Shown piece by piece: positions 1 to 7,358 of a stretch of DNA of 18,507 nucleotides; position 1 is the stretch's first letter; each line of letters opens with the position of its first letter. The notes under the pieces were generated by a model. It was not told the DNA's origin, ran no database searches, and saw nothing but the letters and a program-made list of their open reading frames with translations. The stretch comes from Nanosynbacter sp. (GTDB lineage Bacteria; Patescibacteriota; Saccharimonadia; Saccharimonadales; Saccharimonadaceae), in contig JARKOR010000229.1 of NCBI GenBank assembly GCA_029975625.1, forward strand, positions 1 through 18,507, written 5' to 3'. Position numbers and translations under genes: made by a program.

Positions 1-207
1 TCAAACCCATGATGATCCAAGAAAGAAATCCCATATCACTCCTCCTTTCACAGTAGCCTAAACCACCTCTTGATTTATTTTACTCATAACACTTTTTAAT
101 CATATTTCAATAGACGCAAGAAAATTTTCGAATCGTTTGAAGCAAAGAGAGCAAACGCCGGTTACCTCGGGTTTTATGAGATGTATAATACCGTATTAGA
201 CAATAGA
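1..207. other. Left chromosomal flank, no gene seen
   Basis: No open reading frame with coding character, RNA gene or repeat was recognised here. The stretch is AT-rich and should be the chromosome that originally followed the selC terminator. A perfect TATAAT occurs at 184-189 on the plus strand but has no recognisable -35 element and leads into the terminator hairpin at 212-235, so it is not called a promoter. Confidence 0.5.
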
Positions 208-211
208 CAAT

Positions 212-235
212 AAAAAAACCCGCTATTTTAGCGGG
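212..235 (-). terminator. Intrinsic terminator, left copy (selC-type)
   Basis: On the minus strand a hairpin with 7-bp arms (CCCGCTA / TAGCGGG) is followed directly by seven T residues, a textbook Rho-independent terminator. A near-identical terminator lies at 18309-18332, just beyond the 3' end of selC, so this is the duplicated downstream end of the selC transcription unit. The two copies differ only in the loop (one base longer on the right) and in the A-tract length (7 here, 6 there). Confidence 0.8.
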
Positions 236-267
236 TTATGACACATCATGAAATGTTCTGAAACATG
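229..267. repeat. Left attachment-site direct repeat (39 bp)
   Basis: These 39 bases are identical to 18326-18364. The copy begins inside the terminator hairpin and ends with CATG. It contains three heptamers starting at 239, 249 and 259 (TGACACA, TGAAATG, TGAAACA) at exact 10-bp spacing. Immediately after it, 268-278 repeats 11 bases of the selC acceptor/T-arm region (18376-18386), but the 11 bases that separate these two blocks on the right side (18365-18375) are absent. It is either attL with an 11-bp deletion or an attP-derived sequence that only partly mimics selC. Confidence 0.75.
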
Positions 268-337
268 GCGCATGGGAAGCCAACTGAGCTTTCAACATGC
301 TGAATTGCCGATGCATTGTCAATGTGATTTTCAAAGG

Positions 338-357
338 ATACCCCTAAAGATACCCCT
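338..357. repeat. Left integrase arm-type repeats (2 x ATACCCCT)
   Basis: Two ATACCCCT octamers start at 338 and 350, 12 bp apart and in the same orientation as the five related repeats at the right end (18191-18265). They lie about 70-90 bp inside the left repeat. Their presence only near the two ends of the element, with near-helical spacing, suggests arm-type binding sites for the integrase. The role is inferred from position and repetition. The rest of 279-396 shows no gene. Confidence 0.6.
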
Positions 358-396
358 CTGTCATTGTCTTTGCGTGCGAAATATGAGTGGTCCACT

Positions 397-1673
397 TCAC
401 CGCTCATCCGGGGTCTTCCACGACCGAAACCACTTCAGGGCATCAGTTCCGCCAATCATTTCACGAGCCAGCTTCAGACGTTCCTGGAGAATACTCTTCT
501 CTTCGTCACCCAGTTCAGCAGCCCGCTGTTCGGCATCGGCAAAGAATTCTTCGATCCTTTTTGCCTCCACCCAGGCCTCGATGATTTCGAACAGTTCTTC
601 ACGGCTATCCTTTTCCGCCTTAATGCGCCGGCGCTCTTCCTCTTCCCGGCGCCAGATTATCTGCCGGGCTTCCCATTCCTGCCGTTCTATTTCAGCCTTG
701 CGTTCGCCCTCCTCAACAAGCAGGGCAATGGTGGCAGCTTCCCGCTTCAGTTCTTTGACGATTGCCGAAAGCTTGCCGGGGAAATCACCCGTTTTCGTTT
801 CCCGCCACTGCCGTTTCCATCCGCCCGTTGATATGGCGAGTATGCCTGAACGCACAATCTGCCGCTGGGGAGATCATGCATGCTGGTCCATGAATAGCTT
901 TCATACCGTCTCGGTTTCCTGACTGGCAGTTCTGCTACCCGCACATATTTCCCATCCTGATATTTAACCTCGACATTTTCACTCATTTCGAAGATGGTCA
1001 ATCCGATCAGGACCGTTCCGATGGTTACAATAGTATTTCGTGAGGGCCTCCAGAGATCGGAATAATTACGATCCCGTCCTCCTTTTTCTCGCTCATCGAC
1101 AGTGTTCCGTCGCAGGAACAAACCGTGTCTTTCGAATGCGACTGTATGGCCGCGCTCTTCAAAGAGCAGGAACAATTCGTTCGCCACATCCAGGGCGCGG
1201 CTGAACGTTGGCTTTGATGCAATAACATCGACCATGAGGCGCTTGCTCGGTCTCAGATAGCCGCTGCTGGTCTCACGAGCCTCGTCGAAATACTGTTGTG
1301 CTCCCTGAAGCAGCGGGTGACGCTCGGGCAGTTCACTCCGATCGCGCAGTCTCGATTTCCTTTTTCGGGGCGGCTTCGGTAACGGCAGTTTCGCTCGCCG
1401 GGGCTGCCCATACCGATTCCATTCCAGTTCATCGCCAGGCTCAGCTTCCGGCAGAGGTGGACGCCTGGTTGCTTTGCCAACAGCAAGTTTTGCCCAGTAT
1501 CCCCTTTCAGGACGAGGAACATTCAACCAGGTACAGACACGTGCCATGAAGCTCGATGATACGTTGAACTTCAGGGCAACCTTGGTCATAGGCTCGGCCC
1601 AGACCTCTTCATACAGCCGTTCTCTGCTGACCGGGGCTTTGTTGTCGTGAGTTGGATTCTTTCCTTCTTCCAA
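397..1673 (-). pseudogene. Conserved hypothetical protein, frameshifted
   Basis: Two overlapping minus-strand frames make one protein of roughly 425 residues. The N-terminal part (1673 to about 820) reads through motifs such as SRERLYEEVWAEPMTKVA and VCTWLNVPRPERGYWAKLAV, which I recall from uncharacterised proteins in mobile DNA. The C-terminal part (about 820 to 397) is a highly charged helical, probably coiled-coil segment (for example RREEEERRRIKAEKDSREE). Adding one base near 819-822 restores a plausible WKRQWRETKTG junction, so a one-base deletion, real or a sequencing error, splits it. A TTG start at 1673 is chosen because AAGGA lies 8-9 bases upstream and no ATG precedes the conserved region. 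Function unknown; the N-terminal part may be a helix-turn-helix-like DNA-binding segment (inference). Confidence 0.65.
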
Positions 1674-1900
1674 AACCGAAAATCCTTATCATTATAGTTA
1701 CCACTACGGTATTCGACATCAAAAATAAGCCGAGAGTTGTGGATATACCCCTTTTGCCCCTTTACGGCCCTTTTGATGTCCTGTTTGTCCAGTTTATGTC
1801 CAGTTAACAGTTCTTCATGTTGGAAAACAGGTTCACGAAGGGTGCGCAGTTGCAGATATTACTCTCCCTTTCCACGTTAAAATGCTGTATAGTTAGTTCC
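1674..1900. other. Divergent intergenic region with short repeats
   Basis: This 227-bp gap separates the divergently transcribed hypothetical pseudogene and the Fic antitoxin gene, so promoters for both should lie here. It holds three TGTCCNGTT repeats (1777-1805), a run of CCCCTTT-like words just upstream of them (about 1747-1775), and one ATACCCCT (1745-1752) like the arm-type repeats. A perfect TATAAT on the minus strand at 1691-1696 sits too close to the TTG start at 1673 to leave the ribosome-binding site in the transcript, so it is not firmly called. Confidence 0.4.
1777..1805. repeat. Three TGTCCNGTT repeats, possible operator
   Basis: Direct repeats TGTCCTGTT, TGTCCAGTT and TGTCCAGTT start at 1777, 1786 and 1797. 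They lie about 100 bp upstream of the antitoxin start and the same distance upstream of the divergent hypothetical gene. Spacing of 9 and 11 bp puts them on roughly one face of the helix. An operator role is inference. Confidence 0.35.
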
Positions 1901-2095
1901 ATGAAAAAAACACTTCTTGAAACCAATCTTCACCTGAAAGACGCCTCCAAACGGACAAAAGCTTTGGCCCGCAACATTGAGACATCTTCCGCTGTTGAAG
2001 GGATCCGCGTTAAACGCGACGCCGCGAGTGGGCGTTTCGTTTCACAGACCAGAGACCTCAAAACTGCCGTGAAGTCTTCAAAGACGTCTCGATAA
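1901..2095 (+). CDS. Small Fic antitoxin-like protein with inhibitory motif
   Basis: This 64-residue protein starts MKKTLLETNLHLKDASKR and contains S29-S-A-V-E33-G34. That matches the Fic inhibitory-helix motif [S/T]xxxE[G/N], in which the glutamate blocks productive ATP binding in the Fic active site (VbhA/VbhT paradigm). The neighbouring Fic protein fic1 has no such motif, as expected of a class I Fic toxin with a separate antitoxin. The genes face each other tail to tail and overlap by 38 bp, instead of the usual antitoxin-first co-directional order. The ATG at 1901 is chosen because similarity to this kind of small protein starts there; no clear Shine-Dalgarno sequence precedes it. It is the only convincing plus-strand gene of the island. 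The antitoxin role is a motif- and context-based inference. Confidence 0.7.
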   Translation: MKKTLLETNLHLKDASKRTKALARNIETSSAVEGIRVKRDAASGRFVSQTRDLKTAVKSSKTSR

Positions 2096-2705
2096 TTTTT
2101 TTGAACAACCGTTTCATAGGCTGGTAGTTCGTATCCATGCCGGCCTGAACAGCTGCAAAATATTCTTCGCGACGCGACCCGTCCAGATCACCGAAATCCA
2201 GCACCGGAAGACCAGCCTGTAATGCCATCAAGGTGGCAAGCAATCGTCCAATCCTGCCATTCCCCTCCCGAAACGGGTGAATCAGCATCAGTTCAACATG
2301 TGCCTCTGCCAATGCTTGAGCTACATCATCGATGTTCTCAAATGCGCAAGGGGTGTACTTTTGCAGCTGTTCCCTCTCTAATGCATCCATCAAAAAGGGA
2401 ATGGCATATGCCATCGCAAATTGAAAGCCTCCTTTGCTGATGTTGACCTGTCGATATATGCCAGCCCAGGAATAAATGCCGTCCAGCCACTGTCGATGCA
2501 TCTCGCGGATATCGTGGGCAGTGAATGACTGGTCAACTGCAGTTTCCTCGATGAGTTTTTCCTGCACCCGCCACAGTGCGGCAGTCTCGGCAATCCCCAT
2601 CTCTTCCGGGTCACTGATGCCGAGCTTGTTGCGCAGCACCAAGCCGTTTGAACCCGGTTCGTACTGGTCTTCAGGGATGTGTGATGTAGAGTAGCGGTCG
2701 TTCAT
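2058..2705 (-). CDS. Fic family protein, class I (toxin candidate)
   Basis: This 215-residue Fic-domain protein carries the catalytic motif HPFREGNGRIGR at residues 143-154, whose His is the catalytic base and whose GNGR loop binds the nucleotide phosphates. Upstream is the target-positioning flap, WAGIYRQVNISKGGFQF, at about 80-96. Such enzymes transfer AMP or related groups from nucleotides to hydroxyl side chains of target proteins; class I members are toxins held by a small separate antitoxin. No [S/T]xxxE[G/N] motif is visible in its N-terminal region, and the convergent gene at 1901-2095 supplies one. The ATG at 2705 is preceded by AAGG six bases upstream, and that element belongs to a tRNA-like leader (2706-2840). 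The target and modification are unknown; all core catalytic residues are present, so it should be active. Confidence 0.9.
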   Translation of the reverse strand: MNDRYSTSHIPEDQYEPGSNGLVLRNKLGISDPEEMGIAETAALWRVQEKLIEETAVDQSFTAHDIREMHRQWLDGIYSWAGIYRQVNISKGGFQFAMAYAIPFLMDALEREQLQKYTPCAFENIDDVAQALAEAHVELMLIHPFREGNGRIGRLLATLMALQAGLPVLDFGDLDGSRREEYFAAVQAGMDTNYQPMKRLFKKIIETSLKTSRQF

Positions 2706-2708
2706 ATT

Positions 2709-2839
2709 CCGCCTTATGGTTAACAGCCAGCCGCTCTACCGACCGAGCTACTGGGGAATGTGACAGCAGGGCATGTAAGTGGTTTGAACTTTGCGCGATT
2801 GATTACGAATCAATTGCTCTACCGACCGAGCTAAGGCGG
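2709..2839 (-). promoter_or_regulatory. tRNA-like leader of fic1 with sequestered ribosome-binding region
   Basis: In minus-strand RNA the 5' acceptor strand of the Thr-like tRNA remnant contains CCGCCTTA (complement of 2832-2839), and just before the fic1 start comes TAAGGCGG (complement of 2709-2716). These 8-mers are perfectly complementary and would close a loop of about 115 bases holding two tRNA-style D arms and two anticodon arms. The second strand includes the AAGG that serves as the fic1 Shine-Dalgarno sequence. The complementarity is seen directly; regulation of toxin translation by this pairing is inference. Confidence 0.4.
2717..2757 (-). pseudogene. tRNA-Asn(GTT)-like 5' half
   Basis: Reading leftward from 2757: a 7-nt acceptor 5' strand TCCCCAG, the D arm GCTC-GGTCGGTA-GAGC, then an anticodon arm with loop CTGTTAA, giving anticodon GTT (complement of 2722-2724). 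Only the first three bases (CCA) of the 3' anticodon strand pair; no variable loop, T arm or 3' acceptor strand follows. Instead the fic1 ribosome-binding region and start codon begin. It cannot fold into a full cloverleaf, so it is not called a functional tRNA. Confidence 0.7.
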
Positions 2840-2840
2840 C
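2798..2840 (-). pseudogene. tRNA-Thr(CGT)-like 5' half
   Basis: Reading leftward from 2840: acceptor 5' strand GCCGCCT, the same D arm as the neighbouring remnant (an 18-bp exact repeat, 2816-2833 and 2733-2750), and a complete anticodon arm ATTGA-TTCGTAA-TCAAT with anticodon CGT (complement of 2805-2807). What follows keeps a T-loop-like GTTCAAACC, but its stem barely pairs and there is no acceptor strand matching GCCGCCT. The 83-nt distance to the start of the Asn-like remnant equals one tRNA plus a short spacer, so this looks like a tandem Thr-Asn pair whose 3' halves have decayed or been replaced. Confidence 0.7.
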
Positions 2841-2880
2841 ATTCCTATGCGTCATCGAAATCCTCTGCTCCAATGTTTAC

Positions 2881-3636
2881 TTACTTCCTATCCAGGCTCT
2901 GCAGCAAACGCAGGTAGTCGCGTTGGCTCTCCCAGACCATGCTGGAAAGCAGGTTGACGAAGGGGACAACATTACCGACATTACTCTCCCTGACCGCGGA
3001 CAGGTACTCGCTCCGCAGTACCGGCGGGATGATGGTCACCGGGTAGCCCTCCTGGAGCAGGGCAAGGTTCATCAGCAACCGGGCGGCCCTGCCGTTGCCG
3101 TCCACGAACGGGTGGATGGTGACCAGCCGGGTGTGCAGGAGAGCCGCAAATTCGATGGGATGCTTCTCCGCACGGAGACGTGGGATCTCGACGGCAAAGG
3201 CGGCCATCAGACCCTTAAGCTCGCTCGGTGCGGGAAAAACGAAGTCGGTGCCGGTGAAGATGATGTTTTGCTTTCGGTAGTGGCCGGCGTTGGCCTCGTC
3301 GATGCGGTAGTAGAAGAGCTTATGTAGTTTCAGGATGTCCCGCTCGGTGATCTCCTTGCGGTTGGCGAGCTTTTGCAGGTAATCAAAGGCCTCGGCGTGG
3401 CCGATGGCCTCAAAGTGGTCCCTGAGCGGCTTGCCGCCGATGGTGATGCCGTCCTCGATCACCACCTTGGTCTCGGTCTCGGTCAGGCTGTTTCCTTCCA
3501 GGGCGTTGCTTGACCAGGTGAGACCGATGCGGAAGTATTCCTGCAACTGTTTGAGGGACTGGCCTTTCAATGGGCGGTGTTTATTGATTTCCTGCTGGAG
3601 TTTTCCAGCGTCCGCTATACGGTTGGTGAATGTCAT
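2881..3636 (-). CDS. Fic family protein, class II (self-inhibited)
   Basis: This 251-residue Fic protein has an N-terminal inhibitory motif S43-N-A-L-E47-G48 and the catalytic motif HPFVDGNGRAAR at residues 175-186. The class II layout means the enzyme restrains itself through its own inhibitory helix rather than a separate antitoxin. Members typically AMPylate proteins, sometimes reversibly. The ATG at 3636 is chosen over upstream in-frame starts because GAGG lies seven bases before it and family similarity begins there; upstream extension would overlap the nucleotidase remnant. It follows that remnant by only 16 bases and is probably the last gene of the defence operon. The target is unknown. 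Confidence 0.88.
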   Translation of the reverse strand: MTFTNRIADAGKLQQEINKHRPLKGQSLKQLQEYFRIGLTWSSNALEGNSLTETETKVVIEDGITIGGKPLRDHFEAIGHAEAFDYLQKLANRKEITERDILKLHKLFYYRIDEANAGHYRKQNIIFTGTDFVFPAPSELKGLMAAFAVEIPRLRAEKHPIEFAALLHTRLVTIHPFVDGNGRAARLLMNLALLQEGYPVTIIPPVLRSEYLSAVRESNVGNVVPFVNLLSSMVWESQRDYLRLLQSLDRK

Positions 3637-3652
3637 AGGGTACCTCGGCTTC

Positions 3653-4601
3653 TTACTGAGAATTACATGCTGCTTCTTGCTGGCTCTCTTCTTCCAGTTC
3701 TTCCCTGATTGGCACGATAGCCGTTGGAACAACATTCGATGCCGGCGCACAATGAACATCTTGATCATCGAAGAAAATGTCAGCGCCGAATGCTTCCAAA
3801 ACCTCGTGTTTGCTCACTCCGCCAAGAAAATGGGCTTCATCGATTCGGACATTCCACAGATGCAACGTTCGGATTACACGCTCATGTGCAGTACTGTTAC
3901 GGGCTGTAATGAGAGCGGTCCGAATGGGGGCTTGCTTGACAGGAAGCCCCTCCTGCGCTTTTGCTATGGCGCGGAGAAGCGGAGCAAAGGGGCCGTCAGG
4001 CAAAGGCCTTCAAGGCATTCTCTTTTTCATGCTTCAGAAACGCTTCCAGGCCTTCAGTCTGATAGATCTTTTCAGATTACGCCGAGAAAAGGACGGCGTC
4101 ACCATCAAAGGCTATTTTGATCTTTTTCTTGTCTTCCCTGTAAGTAGCTGTCTTTTTAGGGGGCTTATAAATACGAGCGGCGGCAAAGCCGGCATTGATG
4201 GCACGCTGGACATCTTTGTGATGTGCCGATAAGAACAAATCTACCTTGTACGGTCCGAGATACCTGACCAGTGATTCGCCTCCAATCCATGCCGATCTGG
4301 TTATGTCAAGGCCGTGATGCTGGATCGCTTTTGTTATGCGCAAGCTGGTTGCCGGGTTGTTTTTGGAGAGGACAATGACTTCAACTTTTCGCTCTTTACC
4401 TTCTTCGTTAAGCGAAAGGATGTTCTTTACCAGTCGAAATCCGGTCCCGGGTTTGGGGATATCATCGATTTTCTCTATCTGATACGTCGTGTAGGCTTCC
4501 AGACCTTGCGTGTCGAATATTTCATTCTCTTTCTCGAGGTCGAATAATGCTCTTGAGGAAATGCCCACTACCATAATATTGGAAAGATCATACGGGGGCA
4601 T
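3653..4601 (-). pseudogene. 5'-nucleotidase (cytosolic, PF06189-like), inactivated
   Basis: The N-terminal part (4601-4077) resembles cytosolic 5'-nucleotidases that hydrolyse nucleoside monophosphates, including the segment IAFDGDAVLFS. Translation then meets an in-frame TAA (4077-4079) where the family normally continues with an acidic residue and SEKIYQTEGLEAF, which is still readable after the stop. A second lesion follows: one extra base near 4001-4005 shifts the frame into TGA (3996-3998), and the remaining C-terminal domain (PDGPFAPLLRAI... to IFFDDQDVHC) lies in another frame ending at 3653. Two independent lesions make sequencing error alone unlikely. The start at 4601 has GAGGAG six bases upstream and lies nine bases after the HNH gene, so it once belonged to the same operon. 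Function in defence, perhaps nucleotide depletion or salvage, is speculation. Confidence 0.85.
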
Positions 4602-4610
4602 AGATGCTCC

Positions 4611-5693
4611 TCATACCTGGACCAGTGCTGGTGAAAATAGTCCCGCTCGTTCACAGCCTTCAAGAAAGGCTTTCTTGAGGAAGTTGCTGTTGGCGAAAGG
4701 GTCAATATTTGTCTGCTCGTCGAGAGTTCTGAGGAAAGCCTCAGGGGAGATGCCATATGCTTGTTCTAGAATGCGAACTTGTTCTAACCAATCTTTTGAA
4801 TCTCCGCTGCAACACTTGGCTTTGTATCGTTCTTCAACACCGTAAACGTCATTCCAGGTTTCGATTTCCTCGCAAAGCTCAGCCGGGCCGAATTCGACAG
4901 CAATATCACCGGGAGACAGATGGTCGACATCAGGTTTTGTTAGATCAATCGTAATTTCGATGTGGTGGCCGTGATTGGTATAGGGATAAAAGGCTTTACG
5001 CCGACCGACTGAATTATGCGCAGGGTCTTTACTGAGCTTGTAGGTACTGTTGCACTCGTGGCAGGCCGGGGCGAGATTACGAAAATTGATGGAGTTGAAG
5101 GGGTAGAGTGCCTTGGGGAGGTAGTGGTCATACGCCTCCCGTTTGCTGTGGTGCACGCCCTTGATGTCTCCGAGGCCGCAGAACGGGCATTTGCCGGTAG
5201 TATTCACCTGCATGAAGGCCTGGTAATGCTCGTCAATCTGGCCGATCTTGTCCCTTAGCGCCGCCAGGTCGAGCAGTTGCTGGGAATAGAGCCCCTTGAA
5301 AAATGAAGCCAGTTGCTCACTCAGATCAGGATAGATGGCCATGATATCAGCATAGCGAGCAATCTGAACTGCCGGGTCATTGGCGCAGACCTTTTCGAGG
5401 TCGTTATTGGCTTGGTACCATTTATTCAGCTGGTCGATCTGCTGCGGGGTCAATGCCGCAAAGAGTTCGTAGATTCTCTTAATGTCTTTGTAGAATTGCT
5501 TGCCGCGCTCAGGTGCTTTAGCCGCAAAACCAAAATTCGAAAGAATTTCTCTTAGGTCCGGCTTTTCTTCAAAAAGGTCCGGACTGAAATCCAAACCAAT
5601 GGGAGCTTTGCACCATACCTCGAAAAAAATAAAATCAATAAACTCCTGCATCTTCTCCATCGCATGCGGGACATAGGTGTACGGAAACAACAT
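4611..5693 (-). CDS. HNH endonuclease, PtuB-like, associated with AAA ATPase
   Basis: A 360-residue protein with a zinc-type HNH nuclease module in its middle: C169-P-F-C172, then YDHYLPKALYPFNSINFRNL (189-207 region) and C211-H-E-C214-N. The DH pair and the asparagine form the nicking or double-strand cleaving site, and the four cysteines are the structural zinc ligands. The N-terminal 150 residues are helical with no recognised domain. The ATG at 5693 overlaps the ATPase stop as TGATG, implying coupled translation; a GTG six bases upstream is an alternative start. ATPase plus HNH pairing matches Septu (PtuA/PtuB) and the HNH partners found within type I restriction loci. Likely the effector nuclease of that pair. 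Confidence 0.82.
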   Translation of the reverse strand: MLFPYTYVPHAMEKMQEFIDFIFFEVWCKAPIGLDFSPDLFEEKPDLREILSNFGFAAKAPERGKQFYKDIKRIYELFAALTPQQIDQLNKWYQANNDLEKVCANDPAVQIARYADIMAIYPDLSEQLASFFKGLYSQQLLDLAALRDKIGQIDEHYQAFMQVNTTGKCPFCGLGDIKGVHHSKREAYDHYLPKALYPFNSINFRNLAPACHECNSTYKLSKDPAHNSVGRRKAFYPYTNHGHHIEITIDLTKPDVDHLSPGDIAVEFGPAELCEEIETWNDVYGVEERYKAKCCSGDSKDWLEQVRILEQAYGISPEAFLRTLDEQTNIDPFANSNFLKKAFLEGCERAGLFSPALVQV

Positions 5694-7358
5694 CAGCACT
5701 GTCCCTCCGGACTTTCGAGGATGGTCTTGATGAGCAGAACCTTTTCCACCGAGTCGCCGAGCTGGCGGTTGATTTCGGCGATGAGCAGCTCTTTGTTCTC
5801 GTTGTCATCCTTGGAACGGGTTCTAAAATCTTCAAGCATTGTTTGAGCGCGAAGGCCGATGGTCTCACGCTTGCCGAAGGTGGTCATGGTGATCTTGTTG
5901 ATGGACGCGCCGAGAGTGTTGTAGTCGGGGTGGCTCACAGAGACCACGCCATCGGCCTTGTTGAACACCAACACCTTTTCGGGTGTGCTATCGGAGATCA
6001 GAAACGGTGCGTGAGTGGTGATAAGCATTTCATGACCGCCTGATGATGAAGTCTCTGGCAGGCACTCTTTCAGGCGCGAAATGAATTTCGACCGCCAATC
6101 CGGGTTAAAATGGGTATCAGGCTCATCCAGCAGAAATAAAACGTTGCTGTCACGGTACAGGGTACAAAGTCCCAGCGTATGCAAAAATTGATTTTCTCCA
6201 TCGGAAAGCGCTTTACTGTAGACGGTAGCGTCCACACCGGTTTTCTTCAATACTACATCTTTAAAGCGCATCACTCGCTGGTCGGATGGGAGCGTGGGAA
6301 TGGTTTCATTCACATACAGACTTTTCGACTGGTACATTTCCAGCTTTTGCTGATTGCTGACTGAATAGAGGTTAAGAGTAAGCAGCAGTTGAAATGCCCG
6401 GAAGAGATCAAGCGAATTGCCAAAATGAAGTTTAAAAGCTTTCCTGCAGTCATCGTCTAACCAGTAATCGAGATAGATGGTATCTGTATCTTTATCACAA
6501 TAAAACGATGTGGCGCATCGACTTAGTCTCTTGACGATGAAACGTGCATTGTTAGATATCGGCCATTGTCCTGTGTTATCACTGGAAACACCCCGACCAG
6601 AAGGATAAAGTACATCTCTTAGAATAATTCGAAAATATTTAACGCCTTCCAGCCCCATTTCTGTTTTGAAAGGCTGAAGGTGGCTGTCATCACCGAGGAT
6701 GAAATTGCTGAGCAGAATTGCTTGATTGAGGTCCTGATCCAGGAAAATAAGCCGACCCTCCGGCGTACCAGAATAGGGCGTCTCCTTGCGTACGGAATCC
6801 AGGTATTCGTCGAAATGGATGAAGCGCATTTTGAAAAAGGGTAAGCTGAGGATTTCGTTTTCACCGGAGGAGTAAGCGACTACGAAATCAGGCAGCACAG
6901 CCTTGATTTGACGACTATCAAGGGGAGTATTTTGATCGATTCCGACGCCGTTCAAAATAAAGAATTGAGGCCCACTGCCTATTTCTTTCACAATCTTGAC
7001 GTGGGGCTGTTGCACCTTTTCCAGGAGTTCAAATTCTGAAAATGGTTTACTCAGGTACTCCAGCTCAAAGGCATCAGGAATACCCTCTTCTTCCCGATAG
7101 CCCCCCGGGGACGGTTTCCGGATCGCGTTCAAATAACTCTGGCCGGTAATCAAGACATTTGCACTCCAGGTGAAAAAAGATCGCCGCCAAAGCTTCCAGC
7201 AAGTTGGATTTGCCACTGCCGTTGGGTCCGGCTAAGACAAAGGGAGCGAATCCCTGCTCTTCCTGGAGCTCCCAAGAAGTGCGGAAATGGTGCTCAAACC
7301 CTGATTGGAGGCTGCGAAACCCTCCTGGTTCGGTAATCTTCAATCGCAGCAATTTCAT
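5693..7358 (-). pseudogene. ABC-type AAA ATPase, PtuA-like, frameshifted in C6G4 tract
   Basis: Two frames together give about 554 residues of an SMC/ABC-like ATPase. The first frame (7358 to about 7100) starts MKLLRLKITEPGGFRSL and holds Walker A GPNGSGKS (44-51). The second frame carries the signature SDGENQF, Walker B NVLFLLDEPDTH and the switch histidine in ITTHAP. Removing one base from the C6G4 run at 7101-7110 joins them as ...VPGGYREEEG. This family occurs in type I restriction loci and as PtuA of Septu, where the ATPase senses the trigger and controls the HNH partner. The start ATG overlaps the hsdS stop by four bases (ATGA). Whether the indel is real, an assembly error or a slippage switch cannot be decided here. 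Confidence 0.82.

Noticed and set aside
248..922. Plus-strand open frame of 224 codons starting inside the left repeat
   Set aside because: It is opposite the charged C-terminal part of the hypothetical protein, is unusually Ser/Arg-rich as shadows of Glu/Arg-rich coding are, and has no ribosome-binding site.
1691..1696. Perfect TATAAT on the minus strand as promoter of the hypothetical gene
   Set aside because: It would start transcription inside or after the ribosome-binding site, and no good -35 is present.
2717..2840. Functional tRNA-Thr and tRNA-Asn genes
   Set aside because: Neither has a pairing 3' acceptor strand or a sound T arm, so they cannot form a normal cloverleaf.
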